This document shows, in pieces, positions 25,129 through 31,859 of a stretch of 32,642 bases of DNA (its first letter is position 1; every line of letters begins with the position of its first letter). The DNA is from a virus, in the IMG/VR virus record IMGVR_UViG_3300008450_010740, positions 1 through 32,642 of that record. One strand, written 5' to 3'. The notes beneath the pieces were generated by a model. The model saw nothing but the letters and a program-made list of their open reading frames with translations, made no database searches and was not told the DNA's origin. Made by a program: the position numbers and the translations under genes.

Positions 25129-26775
25129 ATGGTTGACAGCTTATTTGGAATTGAATTAAAAAACAAACTACTAAAAGGAATCCAGAAATTAAACAACAGT
25201 GTTTCATCAACACTAGGACCTGGTGGTAGAACAGTATTAATTGAAGATAACGTAAATGGAATTAAAGTTACTAAAGACGGCGTTACTGTTGCGAAGGCTT
25301 TCTCGCAAATCGAAGACGAGGTTGAAAATATCGGTGCTCAACTTGTTAAACAAGTATCCATCAAGTCAGCTAATGAAGCTGGAGACGGTACAACAACTTC
25401 TACTCTCCTTGCCGCAACTATTGTAGAAGAAGGTTTGAAAGCAATTAACCAGGGAGTAAGTCCTGTTGCAGTTAAAAGAGGTATAGATAAAGCAGTAAAA
25501 GAGATTGTAGCTGCACTAAAAGAAGTCTCTAAAGAACTAGATACCGAAGAGCAGATTAAACAAGTTGCAACTATCTCAGGTAATAACGATGAGATGATTG
25601 GAAACTTAATCGCAACAGCTCTTGAAAAAGTTGGACGTGATGGAGTAGTTGCTATCGAGGAGAGTAAGACCGGTGAAACTGAATTAGAGACAGTAGAAGG
25701 TATGCAATTTGATAGAGGATACAAATCTCCTTACTTTGTGACGAACAATAACACTATGCAAGCTGTTCTTGAAGATGCGTATATTTTTATGTACGACGGC
25801 CGTATTACAACAGCAGCTGAATTACTCCCTGTAATGACTAAAGCTAATGCAGAGAATAAACCTCTCTTAATTGTTGCGGAAGACATAGACGGAGAAGCTC
25901 TAGCTACCCTAATTGTGAATAAAGCAAGAGGTATTGTAAGAGGTGTTGCAGTAAAAGCACCGGAGTTCGGAGAAAGAAGAACCTTAGCACTTGAAGATCT
26001 AGCAATCATTACAGGCGGTCAAGTACTGTCTAAAGATAAAGGACATAAGCTAGATAAAATTAACGCCAATGTACTTGAACAGTATTTAGGTAAAGCTAGA
26101 ACTGTAACAGTTGAAAAAGAAAAAACAACAATTGTTGATGGAGTTGGAAGTAAAGAAGCTATTCAGCAAAGAGCTTTAGACATTAAAGATCAGATCGAAA
26201 AAGCAGCTTCCTTCTACGACAAAGAAAAACTACAAGAGAGGCTCGGAAAGCTTGTCGGAGGTGTAGCAGTAATCTCAGTTGGAGGTAATAGTGAACTTGA
26301 AATAAAAGAAAAGAAAGATAGAGTAGAGGATGCACTATTTGCTACCCGAGCAGCTCTTGATGAAGGAATCGTATCAGGCGGAGGTATTGCTCTGTATAAA
26401 GCAGTTAATAAAGCTGTTGACAATATTACTCTTGGTAGCGATTACAGTGAAGATATCGGTAAACAAATTCTACTAAGAGCATGTAAAGCTCCTTTTGTTA
26501 GAATCCTTGCTAACGCAGGTATTGAGAACTGGCATGAAATTGCAACAGAAGTAATGCAGTCCGGATTAAGTAACAGCACCTACGATGCCAAAGCTGGTAA
26601 AGTAGTCGATGCTTTCGAAGCTGGATTGCTTGATCCGACCAAGGTAGTGCGTATTGCGATCGAGAATGCTGCTTCTGTGGCTGGTACGATCCTTACAACC
26701 GAATCCGTAATCTTTAACAAGAAAGAAGAAAAGAAGGAAGGATCTGGGATGATGGATATGGGAATGGGTTTTTAA
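25129..26775 (+). CDS. groEL: GroEL chaperonin
   Basis: 548 residues, full length for GroEL. Seen: SSTLGPGGRTVLIED, VTKDGVTVAKAF, GDGTTTSTLLAATIVEEG (nucleotide-binding GDGTT), an apical domain at about 190-375, and a C-terminal GSGMMDMGMGF in place of the GGM tail. Together with the adjacent GroES it forms a complete phage chaperonin pair. It would fold phage proteins, perhaps the major capsid protein, independently of host GroEL. The gene is followed by an A-rich tract and the promoter of the large RNA. Confidence 0.95.
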   Translation: MVDSLFGIELKNKLLKGIQKLNNSVSSTLGPGGRTVLIEDNVNGIKVTKDGVTVAKAFSQIEDEVENIGAQLVKQVSIKSANEAGDGTTTSTLLAATIVEEGLKAINQGVSPVAVKRGIDKAVKEIVAALKEVSKELDTEEQIKQVATISGNNDEMIGNLIATALEKVGRDGVVAIEESKTGETELETVEGMQFDRGYKSPYFVTNNNTMQAVLEDAYIFMYDGRITTAAELLPVMTKANAENKPLLIVAEDIDGEALATLIVNKARGIVRGVAVKAPEFGERRTLALEDLAIITGGQVLSKDKGHKLDKINANVLEQYLGKARTVTVEKEKTTIVDGVGSKEAIQQRALDIKDQIEKAASFYDKEKLQERLGKLVGGVAVISVGGNSELEIKEKKDRVEDALFATRAALDEGIVSGGGIALYKAVNKAVDNITLGSDYSEDIGKQILLRACKAPFVRILANAGIENWHEIATEVMQSGLSNSTYDAKAGKVVDAFEAGLLDPTKVVRIAIENAASVAGTILTTESVIFNKKEEKKEGSGMMDMGMGF

Positions 26776-26794
26776 AAAAAAAATTAAAAAAAAG

Positions 26795-26825
26795 TTGTTA
26801 GTCTGAATTAAAGAAGCTATCTTTA
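26795..26825 (+). promoter_or_regulatory. Predicted promoter TTGTTA-N17-TATCTTTA
   Basis: TTGTTA (26795-26800) after an A-run, 17 nt, TATCTTTA (26818-26825). No gene follows within 1 kb, so it most likely drives the large structured RNA. Confidence 0.65.
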
Positions 26826-26831
26826 ATTTAT

Positions 26832-27746
26832 AGATAAGAAGATAACAACAGAAGTTCTTTGACATACTGTTATCCCTTCGAAGGTCTGAAATCGCTTGCG
26901 AGAGTAAGATCGGTAGTAAATAGCAGTCGGCGGCATATAGTCGTTAAATAAACCGGGAAACCGGTATAAAGTGGATTCATTTGACTGAGTGGATCTGCGG
27001 CTCCTTTCGGAAGGAGCTCGAGTATGCAATCGGGATATCTACTGACCTTTAGTACTGAGGGTAACACTGTAGGGAAAGTGGTTGGTAGACTAAGCGATGT
27101 GGGTCGTTTGGTTGAGCTCGGAAGAGCAATAAGATTAACCCGAAGGGTGCATGCAAGACATATAGTTTATCCAACCATATTATTGCGACGCCCAGAACTG
27201 AAAGGGTACTTAAAACCGAAAGGTAAGATGTAGAACAGGTGGTGCTGCTAATATCCTTTACGATTACCTACCAAGGTGTTGTAATGAAGTAGTCTAAAGT
27301 TAACCGAGATGGGGACATCTCAAGGAGTAGTTGAGTATCAACTCGGCCAAAAGCTGAGCAGGCTCAGGGCAAGCCACTACTTCTATAATCCACAAGTCAA
27401 ACTTATTTGCATTGGATTGCAAAATTACAATAACATAATAAGCTTAAGCGCTTGCCAGGTGCGGTCGAAAGATGCCTACACAGTAATGGGTTGTCCATTG
27501 CCATTAAAGGTCGCAAGCCAATAATGATTCTTATGAAAAGATCGTAGTCCCGCAAGGACTTATCTGCCCGGCAGGGTAGAACGGTTAGAGTAAGAAGAGA
27601 GTAGACCACAATAAAAGCACCTCAAGGGGTGGTTGACCTAACAACCGGCATTGTTAACATAGTGCTCAAAAGGTACTGGACAAGCAGAGAATCAATAATG
27701 CTGCAAAAGAGTTAACATAAAGACTGTAGTCTCAGGTCGTTTTTTA
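26832..27746 (+). ncRNA. Giant structured non-coding RNA candidate (GOLLD/ROOL-like class)
   Basis: About 0.9 kb without a credible gene; the short frames in it have poor codon use. It is dense in hairpins: ACCGG-GAAA-CCGGT at 26952-26965, GCTCCTT/AAGGAGC with a TCGG loop at 27000-27017, GAGATG-GGGA-CATCTC at 27306-27321, AGTTGA/TCAACT at 27329-27343, CTGAG/CTCAG at 27354-27367 and AGTCC/GGACT at 27546-27560. A closing helix pairs 26883-26889 with 27732-27738 (two G-U pairs), and a T-run at 27740-27745 follows. Length, phage setting and position next to tRNA genes match the giant ornate RNAs GOLLD and ROOL; the size is nearer to GOLLD. Assignment to a known class is not proven. Confidence 0.65.
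26853..26866 (+). promoter_or_regulatory. boxA-like antitermination element at the start of the large RNA
   Basis: AGTTCTTTGACATA lies about 20 nt after the predicted transcription start. It resembles the boxA of bacterial rRNA leaders (TGTTCTTTGA type), which recruits NusB/NusE and prevents Rho termination of untranslated RNA. The 13-mer GTTCTTTGACATA recurs at 32593-32605. Confidence 0.55.
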
Positions 27747-27764
27747 TTTATCAAGTGTATTTAT

Positions 27765-27918
27765 ACAAGTAACAATCATATGAAGATATCTAACACATAC
27801 ACAACCCCCACGACTAGCTGGCAAGAACCAGTAAGCAACAGGGCATGTATTGTAAGATAACTTTTACCAATATAAGAATTTACAAAGAGCCCTGGATATA
27901 AAAATCTGGGGCTTTTTT
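27765..27918 (+). ncRNA. Small structured RNA candidate ending in a terminator
   Basis: After the large RNA, about 150 nt hold no gene. ACAAT-c-ATATG (27772-27782, one bulged C) pairs with CATGTATTGT at 27844-27853, enclosing a CTGG/CCAG hairpin near 27819-27832. A strong terminator follows at 27888. It could be a separate small RNA or the 3' part of the large RNA's transcript. Confidence 0.4.
27888..27918 (+). terminator. Rho-independent terminator
   Basis: A 10-bp stem (AGCCCTGGAT with ATCTGGGGCT, two G-U pairs) and a 6-nt loop, followed by six T. It ends transcription from the RNA region 15 bp before the HAD gene. Confidence 0.85.
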
Positions 27919-27932
27919 ATTAACTGAAGTAT

Positions 27933-28436
27933 ATGAAAGTAATTTTTTTAGACATCGACGGAGTAGTAGCAACAGAAGAGCAATTTATGAGGAATAGAGT
28001 TAACTTTTGGAAAAAATACGAATGGGCAAAAGAACTCGGAGTACCTTATCCTTTCGATGAGAAATGCGTTAAGATCCTAAACGAAATAGTAGAAGAAACA
28101 GAAGCAGAGATTGTAGTAAGTTCTGATTGGAGGCACCATTGGGGATTAGTTCAGTTAGCTGAAATCTTTAAGCATAACGGTATTAATAAAATGCCAAGAT
28201 CTGTTACAAAGAATAAACCTGTAAGCTTTTCTTGGCTCGAAAAAAACCGAGCAAATGAAGTGCTGGATTTCATTAATCACTTTGATTTAAAACAGTTTGT
28301 TATTCTAGACGACTTAGACTTAAAAGACCTATTAGACAAGGGAGATGCAAGGGATAAGTTTGTTAGAACTAAAGATAACCAGGGTCTGAAAGAAGCTGGT
28401 ATAAAGAAGAAGATCATTGACATATTGAATAAGTAG
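27933..28436 (+). CDS. HAD-family phosphatase (HAD_SAK-like)
   Basis: 167 residues. HAD motif I FLDIDGVV at 5-12, motif II VVSSDWRHHWG with Ser and Trp-Arg typical of the HAD domain found in RNA-repair proteins (Swiss Army Knife group), and motif III/IV ILDDLDLKDLLDKGDARDKFV with the acidic pair. It might trim 3'-phosphates or other RNA ends, like the phosphatase part of T4 Pnkp, and it lies just before the tRNA cluster. Another phosphatase substrate is equally possible. Confidence 0.7.
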   Translation: MKVIFLDIDGVVATEEQFMRNRVNFWKKYEWAKELGVPYPFDEKCVKILNEIVEETEAEIVVSSDWRHHWGLVQLAEIFKHNGINKMPRSVTKNKPVSFSWLEKNRANEVLDFINHFDLKQFVILDDLDLKDLLDKGDARDKFVRTKDNQGLKEAGIKKKIIDILNK

Positions 28437-28440
28437 AAAC

Positions 28441-28513
28441 GTGGGTGTAGCTCAATTGGTAGAGTTGCGGTCTCCAAAACCGAAGGTTGTAGGTTCGAGT
28501 CCTACCATCCGCG
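28441..28513 (+). tRNA. tRNA-Trp (CCA)
   Basis: Acceptor GTGGGTG pairs with CATCCGC at 28506-28512; D-stem GCTC/GAGT; anticodon CCA at 28474-28476; T-loop GTTCGAGT. The 27-43 pair is G-A. No CCA tail is encoded. Confidence 0.9.
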
Positions 28514-28519
28514 CTAACA

Positions 28520-28591
28520 GCTCCCAAAGCATTGCAGGCGATGCACTTGACTTGTAATCAAGATAATTCGGTTCGATTCCGGATGGGAGCT
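28520..28591 (+). tRNA. tRNA-Thr (TGT)
   Basis: Acceptor GCTCCCA/TGGGAGC, D-stem GCAT/ATGC, anticodon stem CTTGA/TCAAG with TGT at 28553-28555, and a standard T-arm. No encoded CCA. Confidence 0.93.
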
Positions 28592-28596
28592 CTAAT

Positions 28597-28668
28597 AGAG
28601 TAGTTGACCAATGGTAGGTCCCTTGCTTTGGGAGCAAGTGCGTGCAGGTTCGAGCCCTGTCTACTCTA
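28597..28668 (+). tRNA. tRNA-Pro (TGG)
   Basis: Acceptor AGAGTAG/CTACTCT, D-stem GACC/GGTC, anticodon stem CTTGC/GCAAG with TGG at 28629-28631. Six bases after tRNA-Thr. Confidence 0.93.
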
Positions 28669-28674
28669 CTACAT

Positions 28675-28745
28675 TGCTCCGTGGTGTAATGGTAACACGA
28701 CAGATTTTGATTCTGCAGTTCCTGGTTCGAGCCCAGTCGGAGTAA
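28675..28745 (+). tRNA. tRNA-Gln (TTG)
   Basis: Acceptor TGCTCCG with CGGAGTA at 28738-28744, D-stem GTGT/ACAC, anticodon TTG at 28707-28709. The 27-43 position is an A-C mismatch. Confidence 0.9.
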
Positions 28746-28748
28746 CAC

Positions 28749-28820
28749 GCTCAGTTCGTCTAACGGTTAGGACGTATCCCTTTCACGGATAAGATACGGG
28801 TTCGATTCCCGTACCGAGTA
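28749..28820 (+). tRNA. tRNA-Glu (TTC)
   Basis: Acceptor GCTCAGT with ACCGAGT (one A-C mismatch), D-stem GTCT/GGAC, anticodon stem TATCC/GGATA with TTC at 28782-28784. Confidence 0.88.
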
Positions 28821-28821
28821 C

Positions 28822-28847
28822 AAAAAAAAGCCGGCATAAAGCCGGCT
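28822..28847 (-). terminator. Rho-independent terminator on the minus strand
   Basis: AGCCGGC and GCCGGCT flank a 5-nt loop; the run of A before the stem is a U-run on the minus strand. It would end the holin-like transcript and separate it from the tRNA cluster on the other strand. Confidence 0.85.
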
Positions 28848-28871
28848 CATTAAAAAGTGAGAACAGTTAGA

Positions 28872-29039
28872 TTAAGCTGCTTTCTTCTTAGAAGCAATTG
28901 ACCAAACAGCACCGACTAGAGTCATAACTCCGCCGAGTACTTCTTGAAAAAGAGCCTCGTCAAGAAGTCCTTTAGCGACGATAATACCGCCGACAAAAGT
29001 TAAAGCGTGTCTTACTAGGCCTAATACTTGTTCTTTCAT
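28872..29039 (-). CDS. Holin-like small membrane protein
   Basis: A 55-residue gene on the minus strand, the only clear one in that direction in the window. It starts MKEQVLGLVRHALTFVGGI and ends GAVWSIASKKKAA. Two hydrophobic segments with a short turn (AKGLLDEALFQEVLGG) and a basic C-terminus fit the small phage holin group of the Pam3 gp28 kind. It would make holes in the inner membrane at lysis. A minus-strand terminator lies 25 bp after its stop. No clear promoter pair was found upstream; a TATCTTTA box occurs on that strand without a matching TTG. Confidence 0.75.
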   Translation of the reverse strand: MKEQVLGLVRHALTFVGGIIVAKGLLDEALFQEVLGGVMTLVGAVWSIASKKKAA

Positions 29040-29116
29040 GTTTTAAAAATTTAAGTTAAAGATACTGAAACCGTTTGTATATTTATAAATAGTCACTATA
29101 TTTAAAATATTAACAG

Positions 29117-29190
29117 TGACCCTTAGCTCACCAGGTTAGAGCAGCAGACTCATAATCTGCGGGTAGCTGGTTCGAGTCCAGCAGGGTCAA
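29117..29190 (+). tRNA. tRNA with CAT anticodon (Met, or Ile2 after modification)
   Basis: Acceptor TGACCCT/AGGGTCA, D-stem GCTC/GAGC, anticodon CAT at 29151-29153. The paired first position argues against an initiator. Whether it is elongator Met or lysidine-modified Ile cannot be told. Confidence 0.9.
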
Positions 29191-29215
29191 CAGAAAAGAT
29201 CTTTTCAGATCTGAT

Positions 29216-29286
29216 GGGTGATTCGTCTAATGGCAGGACGCGAGACTCCGACTCTTGAAGCGCTGGTTCGATTCCAGTATCATCCA
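29216..29286 (+). tRNA. tRNA-Arg (CCG)
   Basis: Acceptor GGGTGAT with ATCATCC, D-stem GTCT/GGAC, anticodon stem CGAGA/TCTTG with CCG at 29248-29250, T-arm GCTGG/CCAGT. Confidence 0.82.
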
Positions 29287-29288
29287 CA

Positions 29289-29445
29289 ATAGTATGCTTT
29301 CGATATAGAGTTGTGTTATAGTTCAATTCTATTGTTTAACTTTGAAAAAAGGTTAGACTCTCCTATCCCAACGTCAGCGTCATTTCGGAGGTGCTGGCTT
29401 GAAAAAGAGTCGGAGTCAATATTAAGAGTGTACTATACCTTTTTA
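29289..29445 (+). ncRNA. Structured RNA candidate, closing helix plus U-run
   Basis: About 157 nt between tRNA-Arg and the next gene. Closing helix ATAGTATGC (29289-29297) with GTGTACTAT (29428-29436). Inside: ATAGAGTTG/CAATTCTAT (29305-29332), GTTTAAC/GTTAGAC (29334-29358), GTCAGC/GCTGGC (29373-29398). A T-run follows the closing helix at 29440-29444. I do not recognise the class. Confidence 0.55.
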
Positions 29446-29465
29446 TAAACCAAAAATTAAAGATT

Positions 29466-29768
29466 ATGTATCTGTTACAAACACTTCCTGGTTTTTCTGA
29501 TGAAGTAGTAGTATCATCACTACCACACCCAATCTCAATGTTTCTTTTAGGTATAATGATTGTTACGGTTATATACGTAGTTATAGATCATAGAAAGATG
29601 AGAGATGAAGTTAGAGCATTTAGAGAAGATATAAGAGATATAACAGAAACTCTAGGAAGTGTATCAAAAAGTACAGATCAAAAAATTCAAGAACTCTCTA
29701 AGAAAGTTGATTCAAGAGTAGATAAAGCAATCCTTGCTATTAAAAAAGCAGGAGATCAAAATAGATAA
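29466..29768 (+). CDS. Small membrane protein with coiled-coil tail
   Basis: 100 residues. One membrane segment at about 25-42 (ISMFLLGIMIVTVIYVVI), then a charged coiled coil to the end (DIRDITETLGSVSKSTDQKIQELSKKVD). The plan is like some phage lysis accessory or membrane-anchored proteins. It is enclosed by two structured RNAs. Function unknown. Confidence 0.6.
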   Translation: MYLLQTLPGFSDEVVVSSLPHPISMFLLGIMIVTVIYVVIDHRKMRDEVRAFREDIRDITETLGSVSKSTDQKIQELSKKVDSRVDKAILAIKKAGDQNR

Positions 29769-29787
29769 GAATATAACGAAACGATTT

Positions 29788-29922
29788 GAAGAGTTGTTAT
29801 AACACTGACACGCACGGCAACCTGGAATTGGTGCACCATGAACAGGCAATGCGAACAAAGAAGACGAGATACCTCACAGTGCGTAGGTAAGATTCAAAGC
29901 TCGTTAGCAACTCTTCCTTTTT
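29788..29922 (+). ncRNA. Structured RNA candidate with nested helices and U-run
   Basis: Closing helix GAAGAGTTG (29788-29796) with the exact complement CAACTCTTC (29908-29916). Inside, CGCA/TGCG with CCTG/CAGG (29811-29853), and ACGAG/CTCGT (29864-29904) enclosing TACCT/AGGTA (29870-29889). CTTTTTT follows the closing helix. No start codon with a sensible frame. Class unknown. Confidence 0.6.
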
Positions 29923-29994
29923 GGTCTCATAGTTCAACGGATAGAACAACTGCCTTCTAAGCAGTGGATCCAAGTTCGATTCTTGGTGAGACTA
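29923..29994 (+). tRNA. tRNA-Arg (TCT)
   Basis: Acceptor GGTCTCA with TGAGACT, D-stem GTTC/GAAC, anticodon stem ACTGC/GCAGT with TCT at 29956-29958. It begins right after the U-run of the RNA candidate. Confidence 0.92.
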
Positions 29995-30024
29995 CTGATT
30001 GGTAAAACGTAAAAATTAAAGACT

Positions 30025-30486
30025 ATGGAAAGAGAGTTTAAAACACTCTCCACTAAGCAGAGAGTAGACCTAGTTAAATACGTAAAAGATTACACAGAAA
30101 GGAACCCCGGAGTTGAAGTTTTAATTGGATGCGATTCTCAAAATAGATTACTCACAACAGTATACGCCCTGGTAGTGGGGCTGTACAAGCCCGGAAAAGG
30201 AGCTCATGTTCTTTTCTCAAAATTTAACACAGGTAGAGAAAGAGAAAACACACCAAGGCTACTAAACGAAGTTTGGTTTTCAGTTGAAATAGCAGAACTG
30301 CTAAGATCAGAATTAAACATTAAAGCAACCTGGATTGATATTGATATTAATCCCGACCCAAAATACCAATCAAACCAAGCTCTCACTTCAGCAGTAGGTA
30401 TAGTAACCGGGATGGGGTATAAGGTGAGACACAAAGGAAATTCCCCCCTGATGACTTATGCTGCAGATTCAGTATGCAAAAAATAA
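30025..30486 (+). CDS. RNase H-like fold protein, DUF458/YkuK-like
   Basis: 153 residues. VLIGCDSQNRLLTTVYALVVGLY with Asp as first acidic residue, then IDIDINPDPKYQSNQALTSAVGIVTGMGY and a C-terminal YAADSVCKK match the DUF458 (YkuK-like) family, which has an RNase H-like fold with spaced Asp residues. A nuclease role is likely from the fold but the substrate is unknown. It follows tRNA-Arg in the RNA island. Confidence 0.75.
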   Translation: MEREFKTLSTKQRVDLVKYVKDYTERNPGVEVLIGCDSQNRLLTTVYALVVGLYKPGKGAHVLFSKFNTGRERENTPRLLNEVWFSVEIAELLRSELNIKATWIDIDINPDPKYQSNQALTSAVGIVTGMGYKVRHKGNSPLMTYAADSVCKK

Positions 30487-30536
30487 TCGACGTCCTGCTA
30501 AGGCTGTAAACTAATTATAAGTACAACCTTACTATA

Positions 30537-31445
30537 ATGAACACTAGATTATTGCTTTGCTGCATACTTTTTATAGCAGTGCTATCAACCTGTACTAAAG
30601 AGAAAATTAATCAACCAAGTAATCCTAAAGTTGAAATTTGTGATTTTGGCCCTCTAGATAATAGTTCATTCAAAACTAGAATAGAGTTTGAAATGGCTCG
30701 AGTCGGAGGATCGACCAAATTAAGAGATTTTGATAAAGATGGTATCCCTGATATAAATGATAACTGTCCTAAAGTTTCAAATTCAACTCAATTAGATTCT
30801 GATGGTGATGGTATAGGTAATGCCTGTGATCCATACCCGTACGGGAATAACCCGGGTGCTAGCTCAGTTATATTATTAGATTTCGATGGATACTACTTAA
30901 ACAGCCCATCTTGGAATAACGGTATACCGAAACAGCTCTTACCAAGTGGATTATACCCTGCAGATATACAGACAATATTAGATAGTGTATCTAAAGACTA
31001 TGTTAAATTTAATGTAATTGTTACTACAGATGAAAGCGTATACCTTAAAGCTAGTATAACAAAAAGAATGAGAGTAGTAATTACCACTTCTAATGAAATA
31101 TATCCAGGAGTAGCAGGTGTAGCATATGTAGGGAGTATGTTTTGGGGAAGTGATACTCCGTGTTTTGTATTTACTAATACACTAAGCTACAATGCTTTAC
31201 GAACTAGAGTATGCGTATCTCATGAAGCAGGACATACTGTTGGTTTACTACACCAGGCCCAATGGGATGCTAATTGTAATTTACTTTACACATACAAACC
31301 ATGTAACGGTCTAACAGGTCCTATTATGGGTTCTATTGGCAGTAGTTGTTTAGCATCCTGGTGGATAGGACCAACCCCTACAGCTTGTACAGATATACAG
31401 AATGATACGTTAATTATAAAAAATAAGGTAGGAGCCCGCCTTTAG
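30537..31445 (+). CDS. Secreted lipoprotein metalloprotease (metzincin-like) with thrombospondin-type repeat
   Basis: 302 residues. Signal peptide MNTRLLLCCILFIAVLSTC with a lipobox-like Ser-Thr-Cys end at about residue 19. Residues 62-100 hold calcium-binding thrombospondin type-3 repeats (DKDGIPDINDNCP, DSDGDGIGNACDP). The catalytic motif HEAGHTVGLLH at 229-239 is a full HExxHxxGxxH zinc site. The protein resembles secreted proteins of Bacteroidetes, so it may have been taken from a host. Exported to the envelope of the infected cell, it could act on surface or neighbouring cells; the target is unknown. Confidence 0.78.
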   Translation: MNTRLLLCCILFIAVLSTCTKEKINQPSNPKVEICDFGPLDNSSFKTRIEFEMARVGGSTKLRDFDKDGIPDINDNCPKVSNSTQLDSDGDGIGNACDPYPYGNNPGASSVILLDFDGYYLNSPSWNNGIPKQLLPSGLYPADIQTILDSVSKDYVKFNVIVTTDESVYLKASITKRMRVVITTSNEIYPGVAGVAYVGSMFWGSDTPCFVFTNTLSYNALRTRVCVSHEAGHTVGLLHQAQWDANCNLLYTYKPCNGLTGPIMGSIGSSCLASWWIGPTPTACTDIQNDTLIIKNKVGARL

Positions 31446-31476
31446 TTGGAAGTCTGAAGTTTTTATTCTATATTTA
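31446..31476 (+). promoter_or_regulatory. Predicted promoter TTGGAA-N17-TATATTTA
   Basis: TTGGAA (31446-31451), just after the preceding stop codon, 17 nt, TATATTTA (31469-31476). It lies before the small lipoprotein gene and could also drive the tRNA-like element and the 31860 gene. Confidence 0.65.
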
Positions 31477-31514
31477 TTCTACAATTATTAACAAATCAAA
31501 ATTAAAAAAAAAGT

Positions 31515-31724
31515 ATGAAAAAGACAATTCTTGCAATTGCCGTTATGTTTGCCATGATGTCCTGCGGAGGATCCGCTTCAACCGAAAACACCGGCGCTGA
31601 TAGCACCGCTGTAGCAGACAGCTCAGTTGTCGCAACAGATAGTACTGTAGCTAAAATTTCAGGTAGTGAAGATACCGTCTCCGTAGGTGGTGGTAAATCT
31701 GCTCACGACCAAGCTATCAAGTAA
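31515..31724 (+). CDS. Small lipoprotein
   Basis: 69 residues. Signal peptide MKKTILAIAVMFAMMSCGG with a lipobox Cys at residue 17, then a low-complexity tail of Ser, Thr, Ala and Asp with repeated DSTVA-like units. It would sit in the host envelope. Such small lipoproteins can block superinfection or aid lysis, but no function can be read here. Confidence 0.7.
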   Translation: MKKTILAIAVMFAMMSCGGSASTENTGADSTAVADSSVVATDSTVAKISGSEDTVSVGGGKSAHDQAIK

Positions 31725-31737
31725 TAAAGGCATAAAA

Positions 31738-31843
31738 AGCTAGGTGGTGAAAACGTGTAGGCATATGACTACCGAAGGATATACACAGGCACTTTTAGTG
31801 TCCGCTTAATTTAAGCGTGGAGGTTCGATTCCTCCCCTGGCTG
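31738..31843 (+). tRNA. tRNA-like element with oversized central part (anticodon uncertain)
   Basis: Acceptor AGCTAGG pairs with CCTGGCT at 31836-31842; the T-arm GGAGG-TTCGATT-CCTCC is perfect; a class II variable arm CGCTTA/TAAGCG lies at 31803-31817. The 5' part starts like tRNA-Leu (TGGTGAAAA), but about 22 extra bases lie in the D-loop region (GTGTA and TACAC could pair within it). The most likely anticodon loop CTTTTAG would give TTT, which does not fit a class II tRNA. Either a divergent or interrupted tRNA, or a tRNA mimic. Confidence 0.5.
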
Positions 31844-31859
31844 CTAAAAATTATCAACA

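Noticed and set aside
27024-27524. Two short plus-strand reading frames of about 70 codons
   Set aside because: They lie in the hairpin-dense region, have no leader or overlap with neighbours, and their protein sequences look random; the region is better read as structured RNA.
28452-28792. Reading frames on both strands across the tRNA cluster
   Set aside because: They are produced by the tRNA genes; the minus-strand frame is of the kind often annotated falsely over tRNAs.
29078-29091. Promoter or T4-type late promoter (TATAAATA) before tRNA-Met
   Set aside because: TATAAATA and TATATTTA overlap here, but the matching TTG box is absent at the usual distance and no other late-type site repeats in the window.
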